From Flavipsychrobacter stenotrophus (GTDB taxonomy: Bacteria > Bacteroidota > Bacteroidia > Chitinophagales > Chitinophagaceae), in the NCBI RefSeq assembly GCF_002954265.1, contig NZ_PPSL01000002.1, forward strand, positions 744,001 through 808,000: DNA of 64,000 bases, read 5' to 3'. Of the stretch, positions 44,897 to 53,525 are shown piece after piece; position 1 is the stretch's first letter, and each line of letters begins with the position of its first letter. The translations under genes were made by a program, and so were the position numbers. A model generated the notes under the pieces. It worked only from the letters and a program-made list of their open reading frames with translations. It was not told the DNA's origin and did no database searches.

Positions 44897-45013
44897 TGTC
44901 ATGATGCCGAAGGTATCAGATGTCTATAGCAAAACGAATACAAATTTGGGAACGATGCCGAAGGTATCGGATGTATAATTAAGCAAACCACCATTCACTT
45001 AACGACATTGACC
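44897..45013. repeat. Dispersed GATGCC-hairpin element, copy 1 (decayed ends)
   Basis: Two direct copies of GATGCCGAAGGTATC (44903-44917 and 44954-44968), each able to fold as a 6-bp stem with a GAA loop, followed by GGATGTATAATTAAGCAAA. The right end (TTAACGACATTG) keeps part of the terminal repeat; the left end is eroded. Three more copies are at 47475, 48772 and 50660. The other bases of 44874-45142 hold nothing recognisable. Confidence 0.85.
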
Positions 45014-45142
45014 AGAAGACTAATACCAACTCAAAATCGTACACGTTTGAATAACTCCTCACCCAAAATATTTTACCCTTAGATAATACCCCCTGAATAA
45101 AAAAATCTTTACCTTGTAACTTAAATTCAATTTATATATATC

Positions 45143-46087
45143 ATGAACATCCCTGTAGTAGACCTTGCGGAATTTAATAGCGGAGATCCCGCCCGCAAAC
45201 AAAAGTTTGTAGAACAACTGGGTAAAGCATTCGAAGACACCGGTTTCGTAGCGGTTAAAAACCACACCATACCCGATGCGCTGATTGCCGACCTATATGA
45301 ATATGTGCAGCAGTTCTTTGGTCTTAATAGCGCCACCAAAGATAATTACGAGATACCGGGCCTTGCTGGTCAGCGCGGTTTTACCTCTTTTGGTAAGGAA
45401 CATGCCAAAGGATTTGATGCTCCCGATCTGAAGGAATTCTTCCAGTTCGGACAGGAAGTTGAAGACAGCGATCCTATAAAGAGCGAATATCCAGCTAATA
45501 TCACTGTTACTGAGGTACCTGCTTTTACACCAACACTATTAAAAGCTTACCGTTCTTTCGAAGAGTCTGGCAAGGCATTGCTACAGGCAATTGCATTATA
45601 CCTCAATCTCGACGAGAACTATTTCGACGAATATGTACATAATGGCAATTCGATACTCAGGGCCATTTACTACCCGCCTATCGTACACGAACCAAAGTCT
45701 GCTATTAGAGCAGAACAGCACGAGGATATCAACCTAATTACACTCCTCGTAGGTGCTTCGGCCGATGGACTGGAGATATTGACCAAACAGCAGGAATGGC
45801 TGCCTGTTACCTCTCTGCCAGAGCAAATAGTGGTAAATGTAGGCGATATGCTACAGCGCCTTACCAACAACAAGCTAAGGTCTACTACACACCGTGTAGT
45901 TAACCCTCCGCGCGAAAAGTGGGCAACGCCTCGCTTCTCTATACCGTTCTTCCTGCACCCTAAAAGTAAGATGAGCCTGGCTTGCCTGTCAAGTTGCATA
46001 GATGCTCAACACCCTAAAATGTATGAAGATTATAGTGCAGGTGACTACCTCGACGAAAGGCTTCGCGAGATCGGTCTGAAAAAATAA
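45143..46087 (+). CDS. Isopenicillin-N-synthase-like Fe(II)/2-oxoglutarate oxygenase
   Basis: A 314-residue soluble dioxygenase. The N-terminal DIOX_N domain begins IPVVDLAEF. The iron site is readable as HEDINLITLL (H-x-D) and STTHRVVNPP (distal His, with the nearby Arg that binds 2-oxoglutarate). Substrate unknown. Monocistronic, with a strong terminator. Confidence 0.92.
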   Translation: MNIPVVDLAEFNSGDPARKQKFVEQLGKAFEDTGFVAVKNHTIPDALIADLYEYVQQFFGLNSATKDNYEIPGLAGQRGFTSFGKEHAKGFDAPDLKEFFQFGQEVEDSDPIKSEYPANITVTEVPAFTPTLLKAYRSFEESGKALLQAIALYLNLDENYFDEYVHNGNSILRAIYYPPIVHEPKSAIRAEQHEDINLITLLVGASADGLEILTKQQEWLPVTSLPEQIVVNVGDMLQRLTNNKLRSTTHRVVNPPREKWATPRFSIPFFLHPKSKMSLACLSSCIDAQHPKMYEDYSAGDYLDERLREIGLKK

Positions 46088-46107
46088 TTTCCCGCTCATA
46101 CTAACAA

Positions 46108-46142
46108 AAACCCCTTGACACACGTCCATGTCAAGGGGTTTT
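46108..46142 (+). terminator. Terminator after the oxygenase gene
   Basis: AAACCCCTTGACA / TGTCAAGGGGTTT, a 13-bp stem with an 8-nt loop, continuing into TTGTC. Confidence 0.87.
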
Positions 46143-46221
46143 GTCATATAAACCATTCATTTATTATGTCACCATACTTTTATAACTTCGCGCAAAAAAG
46201 CGTTGTAACCCTTTTCAATAT

Positions 46222-47262
46222 ATGAAAAAGATAATATTTTTATTGCTGGCGGTGGTCGGAAACAGTGTAATTTCTTTAGCGCAAGACACGCTGAAGGCAG
46301 CAGGCCTTAATCCAATATTGGGAGAAAGTTATTTCTCCGTTACCTGCGATACTACAGGTGTAGTACCCGGCAATGGTGGCGCTGGCGTCACCTGGGATTT
46401 CAGCGGCCTCGTTGCCACCAGCTGGGATACCGGCATAGCTGTAACCTGTGCTTCCACTCCCAATTGCGCCATGTTCCCCGGTACTACTATAGCTATAAAA
46501 TCGCTTACCGGACCTACCGTTAATTATGCCATAGCTAACAGCACTAAATACAGCCAGAACGGTTACTATTTCTCTTCTTCTCAGTATGCTACTTTCTCCG
46601 ATCCGCTCGATCAGTTGCATTACCCTATGGGCTACCTCGATAGTTTCACAGATACATATGCAGGCACTATTATCTATACAGTTGGGTCATTGCCTATTAC
46701 AGCGCATGAAAATGGTATTGCAATAGTAGGCTATGATGGCTATGGCACATTAAAGCTGCCTGATGGCTCTACTCAGACGAACACCATGAGAACACATAGC
46801 TACCAGCTCTATGTAGATAGCGCATCTGTATTCGGCATAGACACTGTTGCCAGCTTCATACTCAACACTTACACATGGTATAAAAATGGTACGCACAGCC
46901 CTTTAATGACTATTCTTACATCAGATCAGGTTGCCGGCTCATTACATACTAAGATAGTGAGCTGGAGCAAAAGAAACTTTACTTTAGGCATTACGTCTTT
47001 GAGTGAACTTTCCAATTCGCTGACACTGTACCCCAACCCTGCCAGCAATGAACTGAATATCCAACTTACACCTGCAACCGGCGATCATGTTCGTATAACG
47101 ATGATCGACCTCCTGGGCCGCGAAGTGGCTGTAATTACAGATGAAACCGCTCAAGCTAACATAGATATACACTACAACACATCAACGCTTCCACGCGGCT
47201 TATATCTTATACGCATGCAGGCGGGCAGCGAAACAGTAACTAAAAAAGTAACACTGCAGTAA
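46222..47262 (+). CDS. Secreted protein with type IX secretion (Por) sorting domain
   Basis: 346 residues. The signal peptide (1-20, ending SLAQ) is followed by a beta-rich Thr/Gly/Ser-rich body of unknown function. The C-terminal 75 residues are a T9SS type A sorting domain: LYPNPASNELNI, then DLLGREV and GLYLIRMQAGSETVTKKV. The protein is therefore exported through the type IX system to the surface or medium. The body shows no enzymatic motif. Confidence 0.9.
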   Translation: MKKIIFLLLAVVGNSVISLAQDTLKAAGLNPILGESYFSVTCDTTGVVPGNGGAGVTWDFSGLVATSWDTGIAVTCASTPNCAMFPGTTIAIKSLTGPTVNYAIANSTKYSQNGYYFSSSQYATFSDPLDQLHYPMGYLDSFTDTYAGTIIYTVGSLPITAHENGIAIVGYDGYGTLKLPDGSTQTNTMRTHSYQLYVDSASVFGIDTVASFILNTYTWYKNGTHSPLMTILTSDQVAGSLHTKIVSWSKRNFTLGITSLSELSNSLTLYPNPASNELNIQLTPATGDHVRITMIDLLGREVAVITDETAQANIDIHYNTSTLPRGLYLIRMQAGSETVTKKVTLQ

Positions 47263-47284
47263 TTAAAATTGATTTGTACTTAAC

Positions 47285-47305
47285 GGCAGCCTCCCAAAGG
47301 CTGCC
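47285..47305 (+). terminator. Terminator after the T9SS cargo gene
   Basis: GGCAGCCT / AGGCTGCC stem with a 5-nt loop followed by seven Ts. Confidence 0.88.
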
Positions 47306-47328
47306 TTTTTTTGTTACAAAATGACTCT

Positions 47329-47381
47329 GCTGGAGCGTAGACTCTGTCTACGCTCCAGCGGTCGCCGGTCTCCCGACCGGC
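47329..47381. repeat. Intergenic palindromes (GCTGGAGCGTAGA and GCCGGTC hairpins)
   Basis: GCTGGAGCGTAGA (47329-47341) is followed by its exact reverse complement (47347-47359), then by the smaller inverted repeat GCCGGTCTCCCGACCGGC (47364-47381). The pair, together with the following GGGACATATTCGTTTTG, looks like a REP-type intergenic element. The gap 47306-47955 contains only repeats. Confidence 0.75.
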
Positions 47382-47474
47382 ACATCGGGACATATTCGTT
47401 TTGAGTACGTAACAACACGCTTCCCTCTTATTTTAAAACTACCGTTACCCACATGTTTATCTATTATAATGTAA

Positions 47475-47641
47475 TGCCCCGTAGGGAAATGTCATTAATT
47501 TAAGGCACTAACACCATGTCATGATGCCGAAGGTATCAGATATCTATAGTAAAGTCAGTCATAAATCGGGCACGATGCCGAAGGTATCGGATGTATAATT
47601 AAGCAAACTTCTCTTAACTTACGACATTACCCCGTAGGGGT
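47475..47641. repeat. Dispersed GATGCC-hairpin element, copy 2, with terminal inverted repeats
   Basis: The left end is CCCGTAGGGAAATGTCATT with TAATTTAAGG following; the right end CTTAACTTACGACATTACCC is its near inverse, again followed by CGTAGGGG. Hairpins GATGCCGAAGGTATC are at 47523-47537 and 47574-47588. Both ends abut CCCGTAGGG palindromes. Confidence 0.85.
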
Positions 47642-47680
47642 TACCAGTTTGTAGCACCCGATTCTCCTCTCAATGAAATT

Positions 47681-47693
47681 GCCCCGTAGGGGC
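47681..47693. repeat. CCCCGTAGGGG palindrome
   Basis: GCCCCGTAGGGGC, a 5-bp stem with a GTA loop. Related palindromes occur at 47476, 47630, 50811 and 60857. Confidence 0.7.
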
Positions 47694-47733
47694 TACCCTT
47701 TTCTTTAAAATTACCGAACACATATCTTCTATA

Positions 47734-47768
47734 TCCCCCTCTGCTTTGGAGAGGGCAGGGGTGAGGCT
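47734..47768. repeat. REP-like CCCCTCTGC/GGAGAGGG element
   Basis: Imperfect inverted repeat around CCCCTCTGCTTTGGAGAGGG, followed by CAGGGGTGAGGCTC. The form closely recalls a widespread intergenic repeat of Bacteroidota; single copy here. Confidence 0.55.
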
Positions 47769-47955
47769 CAATAAACCTTAAAACAGGCAATTCCCATTGC
47801 CCCCATTTTTTGTTACAAAATGACCCTTTTTCCCTTATATTTGCTATTGACATCTATGCTTTGGTACTATTATAGTGCAGAACTGAGTCAATACCTGGTG
47901 CATTACACATTCCGGCAGGCGTATTTTCTTGCCACCGGATACAACAATTTTAACG

Positions 47956-48726
47956 ATGGAATACAATACCTCACGCACGCAATTGCAGATGCCCGAATAT
48001 GGCCGCAATGTGCAGAAAATGATAGAATACCTTACTACTATTGAAGATAAGGCTAAGAGACTACGAAACGCTGAAGTGATCATAGAGCTGATGGGCACAT
48101 TGAACCCACACCTCAAAACTATAGAAGATTACAAGCACAAGCTGTGGGACCACCTCTACCAGATGACAGGTTTTAACCTGGAAGTGGATTCTCCATACCC
48201 GCCACCAACACCCGAAGTGGTTTTTAAGAAGCCTGAAGTATTGGCGTATCCTAAAAAGAGCATTGAGAACAGGCACCTGGGCAAGAACATCACTCAGCTA
48301 TTGGAAAGAGCGCTTGTAGAGCAGGATCCCGATAAGCGCCAGGGGTTGACGCAGACCATTGGTTACTACATGAAGCTTGCATATGGCAACTGGCATAAAG
48401 AACCCGTGCACGATGATATGATCAAGAGCGAACTGAAAGAACTAAGCGGTGGATTGCTGCAATATGAAACTGGCGGCTACCGTGTTCAGTACGATACGCC
48501 TAGGCCTGCATTCAAGCAAAACAACAATCGCAATAACAACAACCGCAACTTTAAAGGCACGCAGGGTAATCAGCCGCAAAGCGGCCAGCCTCGCCAGAAC
48601 AATTTCCGCGACAGAGATGGTAGCGGTGGCGCACAGCAAGGTGCAGGCGCTGGCGGAGGATACAATAACAAATTCAAGAACAACAACAATAAGTTCAAGA
48701 ATAACAAGAATAAGAATAACGGGTAA
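47956..48726 (+). CDS. DUF4290 protein with Asn-rich tail
   Basis: 256 residues. The N-terminal ~170 residues match DUF4290 (MEYNTSRTQLQMPEYGRNVQKM, then LWDHLYQMTGFNL and YYMKLAYGNWHKEPV), a Bacteroidota-specific family of unknown function. The last ~75 residues are Asn/Gly/Gln/Lys-rich and disordered, with a basic end suited to RNA or membrane-surface contact. murA follows after a repeat element, a pairing that is common in this phylum. The ATG at 47956 is chosen over upstream ones since MEYN is the domain start. Confidence 0.85.
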   Translation: MEYNTSRTQLQMPEYGRNVQKMIEYLTTIEDKAKRLRNAEVIIELMGTLNPHLKTIEDYKHKLWDHLYQMTGFNLEVDSPYPPPTPEVVFKKPEVLAYPKKSIENRHLGKNITQLLERALVEQDPDKRQGLTQTIGYYMKLAYGNWHKEPVHDDMIKSELKELSGGLLQYETGGYRVQYDTPRPAFKQNNNRNNNNRNFKGTQGNQPQSGQPRQNNFRDRDGSGGAQQGAGAGGGYNNKFKNNNNKFKNNKNKNNG

Positions 48727-48771
48727 GGGCATCTATGAGAATCCGCCCTTTATGTTAAGGTTCCTTTATGT

Positions 48772-48868
48772 TATGATGCCGTAGGTATCATATCTCTGTA
48801 GCAATAGCAACTGGAAATTGGGAAACGATGCCGAAGGTATCGGACATCTATATAAGCGGATAAAGTTA
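48772..48868. repeat. Dispersed GATGCC-hairpin element, copy 3
   Basis: Hairpins GATGCCGTAGGTATC (48775-48789) and GATGCCGAAGGTATC (48827-48841) with a spacer like that of the other copies. It lacks clear terminal repeats. It sits between the DUF4290 gene and murA, where it would be part of a joint transcript. Confidence 0.8.
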
Positions 48869-48930
48869 TACAGGCCGATAATATTGGGTTGAAAATCAAA
48901 GTTTTACTTTTTACTTTTTTACTTTTCATC

Positions 48931-50235
48931 ATGAATGCTTTTGAAATAAGGGGTGGCAACAAACTGAGCGGATCTATTACTCCACAGGGAGCTAAAAATG
49001 AAGCCCTGCAGGTGTTGTGCGCAGTGTTACTCACAGATGCACCGGTTACATTAAAGAATGTGCCCGATATCATTGACGTAAACACCCTTATTGAACTGCT
49101 GGAAGACATGGGTGTGAAAGTATCTCGCCCCGTACCCAATACAGTAGTGCTACAAGCCGATGGTATTGACCCCGACTATTTCAACACACATGCATTCAAG
49201 AAGAAATCGGGCAAACTGCGCGGCACAGTAATGCTGGCCGGCCCTATGCTGGCTCGTTTCAAAAAGGCATACATACCTCAGCCAGGCGGCGATAAGATAG
49301 GCCGACGCAGACTGGATACACATATACTCGGTTTTGAAAAGATGGGCGTGGCCTTCGACTACGATCAGGAAAATCAGATGTTCTCGCTCAATGGCACCAA
49401 CCTGCATGGCGCGAGAATATTAATGGAAGAACCATCAGTGACCGGCACTGCTAACTTGCTGATGGCCGCAGTATTGGCCGAGGGCATGACTACCATCTAC
49501 AATGCCGCCTGCGAACCATATGTGCAGCAGCTATGCCTTATGCTCAACAGCATGGGTGCTAAGATCACCGGCATCAGTTCTAACCTGCTCATAGTAGAAG
49601 GGGTAAAAACTCTGGGTGGTTGCACCCACACTTTACTTGCCGATATGATCGAAGTTGGTTCATTCATTGGCCTTGCTGCCATGACTCAGAGCGAACTAAC
49701 AATCAAAAACGTAAACCTTGAATCACTGGGCATCATCCCCGATGTGTTCAAAAGACTGGGCATTGACCTTTCGATAAATGGCGATGACATTTACGTGCCG
49801 GCCCAAGATCATTACCGGATCACCAAGTTTATAGATGGCTCTATTCTCACTGTTTACGACCATCCATGGCCGGGCTTCACTCCCGATCTTATCAGTATTA
49901 TGCTGGTGGTAGCTACCCAGGCCAAAGGCACTGTACTTATCCATCAGAAGATGTTCGAAAGCCGCCTGTTCTTTGTAGATAAGCTTATAGAAATGGGTGC
50001 GCAGATCGTATTGTGCGATCCGCATCGCGCAGTAGTTATCGGGCTAGACAAACAACAGTCACTCAGAGGCATCAACATGGTGTCCCCTGATATTCGTGCT
50101 GGGGTAGCATTGCTCATAGCGGCGCTCTCCGCCACCGGTAAAAGCACCATACAAAACATCCACCAGATAGACCGCGGTTACGAGCGTATAGACGAACGCC
50201 TCAATGCCCTCGGCGCCGACATAAAACGAATATAA
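48931..50235 (+). CDS. murA: UDP-N-acetylglucosamine 1-carboxyvinyltransferase with Asp at the catalytic Cys
   Basis: A 434-residue EPSP-synthase-fold enzyme for the first committed step of peptidoglycan synthesis. Lys22-Asn23 (GAKNEAL), the active-site loop PGGDKIGRRRLDTH and the WPGFTPDL segment are in place. Position 121, equivalent to Cys115 of E. coli MurA, is Asp. Asp in this position is known from naturally fosfomycin-resistant MurA. The ATG at 48931 starts the domain exactly (FEIRGGNKLSG); the upstream ATG-like frame (48889) adds a hydrophobic stretch not seen in MurA. Confidence 0.94.
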   Translation: MNAFEIRGGNKLSGSITPQGAKNEALQVLCAVLLTDAPVTLKNVPDIIDVNTLIELLEDMGVKVSRPVPNTVVLQADGIDPDYFNTHAFKKKSGKLRGTVMLAGPMLARFKKAYIPQPGGDKIGRRRLDTHILGFEKMGVAFDYDQENQMFSLNGTNLHGARILMEEPSVTGTANLLMAAVLAEGMTTIYNAACEPYVQQLCLMLNSMGAKITGISSNLLIVEGVKTLGGCTHTLLADMIEVGSFIGLAAMTQSELTIKNVNLESLGIIPDVFKRLGIDLSINGDDIYVPAQDHYRITKFIDGSILTVYDHPWPGFTPDLISIMLVVATQAKGTVLIHQKMFESRLFFVDKLIEMGAQIVLCDPHRAVVIGLDKQQSLRGINMVSPDIRAGVALLIAALSATGKSTIQNIHQIDRGYERIDERLNALGADIKRI

Positions 50236-50301
50236 ACAGTTATTTAAGACGCTATTCTGATTGCAGGCAATCATTATCCAATTACAGAAAGCAAAAGAGG
50301 C

Positions 50302-50497
50302 GTGTCATTGCGAGCCCTTCGCGAAGCAATCTAACGTAAGGGCGTATTCGTTTTGTACTAACCACCCACCTGCACATTTATTCCCGCCGTTGTTGATCTT
50401 CTGACCAACACCCATCCGACCGGCTCTCTTTGAAACATCCCGGGCGGGTCATTGCGAGGAACGAAGCAATCTAGTAGTGGGACGTATTCGTTTTGTA
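50302..50497. repeat. Two REP-like GTCATTGCGAG...GAAGCAATCT units with a shared tail
   Basis: Unit 1 (50302-50332) and unit 2 (50447-50472) share GTCATTGCGAG and CGAAGCAATCTA, which can pair as a hairpin. Each is followed by a G-rich step and GTATTCGTTTTGTA (50344 and 50482 regions); the same tail occurs after the palindromes near 47395. The stretch 50236-50618 is otherwise empty, apart from a GCGAGAG/CTCTCGT hairpin near 50566-50592. Confidence 0.75.
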
Positions 50498-50659
50498 GCC
50501 CTAACACTGTAAACAACAGCCCCGGCTCTCTTCAAGACAACCAACACCTCCATTAACAATCTGTCGCGAGAGTTAGCGTAGCGCTCTCGTGACAATATGA
50601 TTTGACGGGTCTCTGACAATAAGTGTTCGAAAAGAGTAAAACAGCTCGTGATATGTCCC

Positions 50660-50813
50660 TTTGGGCAATGTCATTAAGTTAAGGTGATAATAGCACGTAA
50701 TGATGCCGAAGGTATCAGATGTCTATAGCGGATCTTACAGTAATTTTTGAAACGATGCCGAAGGTAACGGACGTCTAATTAAGCGAATTTCTCTTAACTT
50801 AATGACATTGCCC
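50660..50813. mobile_element. GATGCC-hairpin element, copy 4, inserted within the inverted-repeat element
   Basis: Perfect 21-bp terminal inverted repeats lie at 50663-50683 (beginning GGGCAATGTCATT) and 50793-50813. Inside are two hairpin units, GATGCCGAAGGTATC and a GGTAAC variant. Copy B of the host element reads straight through GATATGTCCC-GTAGGGAC, giving the empty site. CCC on both sides could be a 3-bp target duplication. Confidence 0.8.
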
Positions 50814-50869
50814 GTAGGGACTACCGGTTTGTAGTAAAACGTAACAAAAAGTGGGCGTTGCCCCGTCAG

Positions 50870-51018
50870 GGCAATGCCATTGACTGAAGCAAATGCACTA
50901 GCTCTGAAAGAGCGTCCTCAATAGCGTAGGGCGTTTTAGCCCTACGTCAGAAGCCACCATAACACAAAGCTCTGAAGGAGCGCATTCAATATGGAAGAAT
51001 GCTTAAGTCAATGCCTTA
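50870..51018. mobile_element. Second nested element with paired GCTCTGAARGAGC hairpins
   Basis: GCCATTGACTGAAGCA (50876-50891) and TGCTTAAGTCAATGCC (51000-51015) are inverted at 14 of 16 positions. Inside lie hairpins GCTCTGAAAGAGC (50901-50913) and GCTCTGAAGGAGC (50969-50981) around a central GTAGGGC-GTTTTA-GCCCTAC palindrome. The layout parallels the GATGCC element. It is absent from copy B of the host element. Confidence 0.7.
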
Positions 51019-51174
51019 TCTAAGCACAATAGCAACTTTTCGAACACTTATGGTCTCTGACCCGAACATCTATCCTACTTTACGCCCACCCTACATAATT
51101 TAACACATCCCAATCACATATGATTGAATTTCTATTTAAGAATGAGTATCTTTAATTGGCAAAAATGATGGCAT

Positions 51175-51609
51175 ATGGCATATCGTTTCAAATCAATAGT
51201 TTCGGCACTATTACTTGTTATGCTTCCGGCAATTGCATTGGCAGATAGCGGCCCGGCCCGCGAAAACCTGTCCACACAGATAATGGCCCTATCCATCTTC
51301 AATGGCATTCTGTTCATCACTTCACTCATATCCATCATCCAGTTCTTTCTCAAAGATGGCCATAACCGCACCCCCTTTCATGCATTCAATATCATGTTTG
51401 TGATCTTGTTTTATGGCATTGGACTTTCATTTCTTATTCACCACAAAGAATACTTCGAAGGCTTTGAACATCTTAGCGACCAGAACGCTATCATTAAATA
51501 TTTTCTCGACAAGGATATCATTAGCTGGATAAAACTGCTGATCCCCGTTGCCTTTATACTCAACATCATCTACGTGTTGAAGAATGCCAGGAGCTACTAT
51601 CTGGAATAA
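51175..51609 (+). CDS. Small membrane protein of unknown function
   Basis: 144 residues. An N-terminal signal-like segment (1-24, ending LADSG) is followed by three membrane helices (about 38-58, 72-90 and 118-138). No family is recognised and no catalytic motif is seen. It converges on the cupin gene with a 4-nt gap. Topology suggests an inner membrane protein with a periplasmic N-terminus. Confidence 0.75.
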   Translation: MAYRFKSIVSALLLVMLPAIALADSGPARENLSTQIMALSIFNGILFITSLISIIQFFLKDGHNRTPFHAFNIMFVILFYGIGLSFLIHHKEYFEGFEHLSDQNAIIKYFLDKDIISWIKLLIPVAFILNIIYVLKNARSYYLE

Positions 51610-51613
51610 CCCT

Positions 51614-52048
51614 TTATTTAGACATTACCGGCACTAGCCCATGTCTCATCAGTATATCTTTTATCTTACCCATATCCGGGGCACCTCCGGCATTGAATAC
51701 TGCTGCTATTTCCGTAAAATATGCCGGGCCAAATATACCCGGCGTGATCACCGCCAGAAACTTAATTCGCTCATTGGTTCTGTTCTCAAAGCCATGTACT
51801 ATGCCACGCCCTACAAAGGCGCTATCACCCGGGCCTACCTCTGTTTCCTTGCCGTCAATAGTATATGTAACCACACCTTCTATACCATAAATAGCTTCAT
51901 CAAAAGATTCGTGATAGTGGGGCACGGGCATCTTCGCCCCCGCATCAATTATACACTCAAACATGGTCATTTGTTTGTTAGTGTCGTGTTCGTCAAGCTT
52001 AAAACGCACCTCCATACCGTTGAAGTAAATAGATTCTTTTGTTGCCAT
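51614..52048 (-). CDS. Single-domain cupin protein
   Basis: A 144-residue beta-barrel protein with the two cupin motifs: PVPHYHESFDEAIYGIEGVVTY (metal His-x-His and Glu) and GPGDSAFVGRGIVHGFEN (second His). It likely binds a divalent metal; activity unknown. A minus-strand -7 element TACATTTG at 52070-52077 gives an 18-nt leader. Confidence 0.88.
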   Translation of the reverse strand: MATKESIYFNGMEVRFKLDEHDTNKQMTMFECIIDAGAKMPVPHYHESFDEAIYGIEGVVTYTIDGKETEVGPGDSAFVGRGIVHGFENRTNERIKFLAVITPGIFGPAYFTEIAAVFNAGGAPDMGKIKDILMRHGLVPVMSK

Positions 52049-52191
52049 GAGTTTTCATTTTTTATACCTCAAATGTATAGGACAATCTTTCCATAGTCCG
52101 GCAAAATGTTGTGAACATCAACTTGTACGATGCATACATTACCGCGCAGTAAGTAAAGACTTATTATCTTACAGCAATATCATTACTGCAC

Positions 52192-53505
52192 ATGCAAACA
52201 CCCCAAGTCCAACACGAAAAAATATCCCGCCGCCGGCTTAATGCTATATTCGGCGGTTCTATCGGCAACCTGGTGGAGTGGTACGACTGGTATGCTTATT
52301 CCGCATTCGCACTGTATTTTTCAGGGTCATTTTTCCCTGCCGGCGACCAGACAGCTCAATTATTGAATACCGCCGGTGTGTTCGCACTTGGCTTCCTTAT
52401 GCGCCCCGTAGGCGGTTGGATGTTTGGCCGCATTGCCGATAAGGTAGGCCGCAAGCAAAGCATGACGCTCAGTGTACTACTAATGTCCCTGGGCTCTTTA
52501 CTTATAGCCCTTACACCCACCTATAGTTCTATTGGCATTTTTGCGCCCATTGCCCTCTTGCTGGCGCGTTTACTACAAGGACTTAGCGTGGGTGGCGAAT
52601 ATGGTGTATCTGCCACCTACCTCAGCGAAATGGCCACTAAAAACAGGCGGGGCTTCTACTCCAGCTTCCAGTATGTTACCTTGATAGGCGGGCAGCTTAT
52701 TGCCCTGGGCATACAGCTTATTTTACAGAATGTACTCCTTACCGATGCGCAACTGCACCAGTGGGGCTGGCGTATACCTTTTGCCATCGGTGCTGTGTTA
52801 TCTATTGTGGCTTTATACCTGCGTAGTAGCCTTAAAGAAACCAATGCATTTGAAGGACAAAAAAATACGCCCGACGAGAAGAAGGGAACAATGAAGGAGT
52901 TACTGAGGCACCCCAAGGCACTGATGATCGTTATAGGGCTAACATTAGGTGGCACACTGGCGTTCTATACCTACACCACCTACATGCAGAAATTTCTGGT
53001 CAACACAGTTCACCTCTCCAAGGGAGAATCAACATTGATATCCTTCTTTTCCCTGCTCATATTTGCTTTGCTGCAACCCGCCTTTGGCGCATTATCAGAT
53101 CGCATAGGTCGCAGACCAATACTGCTATGGTTTGGAATAACAGGCACTTTATTTACTGTCCCGCTGCTCACTACACTCAGTCACACCACTTCATTATGGG
53201 GCGCATTCTTTTTGCTGATGGCGGCATTGCTTATTGTCAGCGGCTACACCAGTATCAGCGCCATTGTAAAGGCCGAACTTTTCCCCGCTGAGATACGTGC
53301 TTTAGGCGTAGGTCTGCCATTTGCGCTTACTGTAGCCATTTTCGGTGGTACAGCCGAATACATAGCACTATGGTTCAAAAATGCCGGGCACGAGCAGTAC
53401 TACTACTGGTACGTTACCCTATGTGTATTACTGTCATTGCTTGTCTACCTCTTCATGAAAGAAACTAAAACCATCTCTAAAATAGACGAAGACGTGGAGG
53501 GGTAA
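52192..53505 (+). CDS. MFS transporter of the metabolite:H+ symporter (MHS) family
   Basis: A 437-residue, twelve-helix permease. GNLVEWYDWYAYSAFALYF in helix 1, the loop motif GRIADKVGRKQSM, LLQGLSVGGEYGVSATYLSE and GALSDRIGRRP in the second half are typical of the alpha-ketoglutarate/dicarboxylate branch of MHS proteins. The exact substrate cannot be fixed by sequence. It is monocistronic with a strong terminator. Confidence 0.9.
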   Translation: MQTPQVQHEKISRRRLNAIFGGSIGNLVEWYDWYAYSAFALYFSGSFFPAGDQTAQLLNTAGVFALGFLMRPVGGWMFGRIADKVGRKQSMTLSVLLMSLGSLLIALTPTYSSIGIFAPIALLLARLLQGLSVGGEYGVSATYLSEMATKNRRGFYSSFQYVTLIGGQLIALGIQLILQNVLLTDAQLHQWGWRIPFAIGAVLSIVALYLRSSLKETNAFEGQKNTPDEKKGTMKELLRHPKALMIVIGLTLGGTLAFYTYTTYMQKFLVNTVHLSKGESTLISFFSLLIFALLQPAFGALSDRIGRRPILLWFGITGTLFTVPLLTTLSHTTSLWGAFFLLMAALLIVSGYTSISAIVKAELFPAEIRALGVGLPFALTVAIFGGTAEYIALWFKNAGHEQYYYWYVTLCVLLSLLVYLFMKETKTISKIDEDVEG

Positions 53506-53525
53506 ACCCTCTTCCAACAATGAAC

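Larger units (their letters stand above)
50619..51051. mobile_element. Short inverted-repeat element, copy A, carrying two nested insertions
   Basis: Ends are ATAAGTGTTCGAAAAG (50619-50634) and its exact reverse complement (51036-51051). Without the nested inserts (50660-50813 and about 50870-51018) the element would be about 134 bp and aligns along its length with copy B at 60821-60962. It encodes no protein, so it is a non-autonomous (MITE-like) element. Confidence 0.75.

Noticed and set aside
44903-44968. Paired direct repeats as a possible CRISPR remnant
   Set aside because: Repeats are only 15 nt, always two per locus, with similar spacers between loci and no cas genes; they are dispersed hairpin elements.
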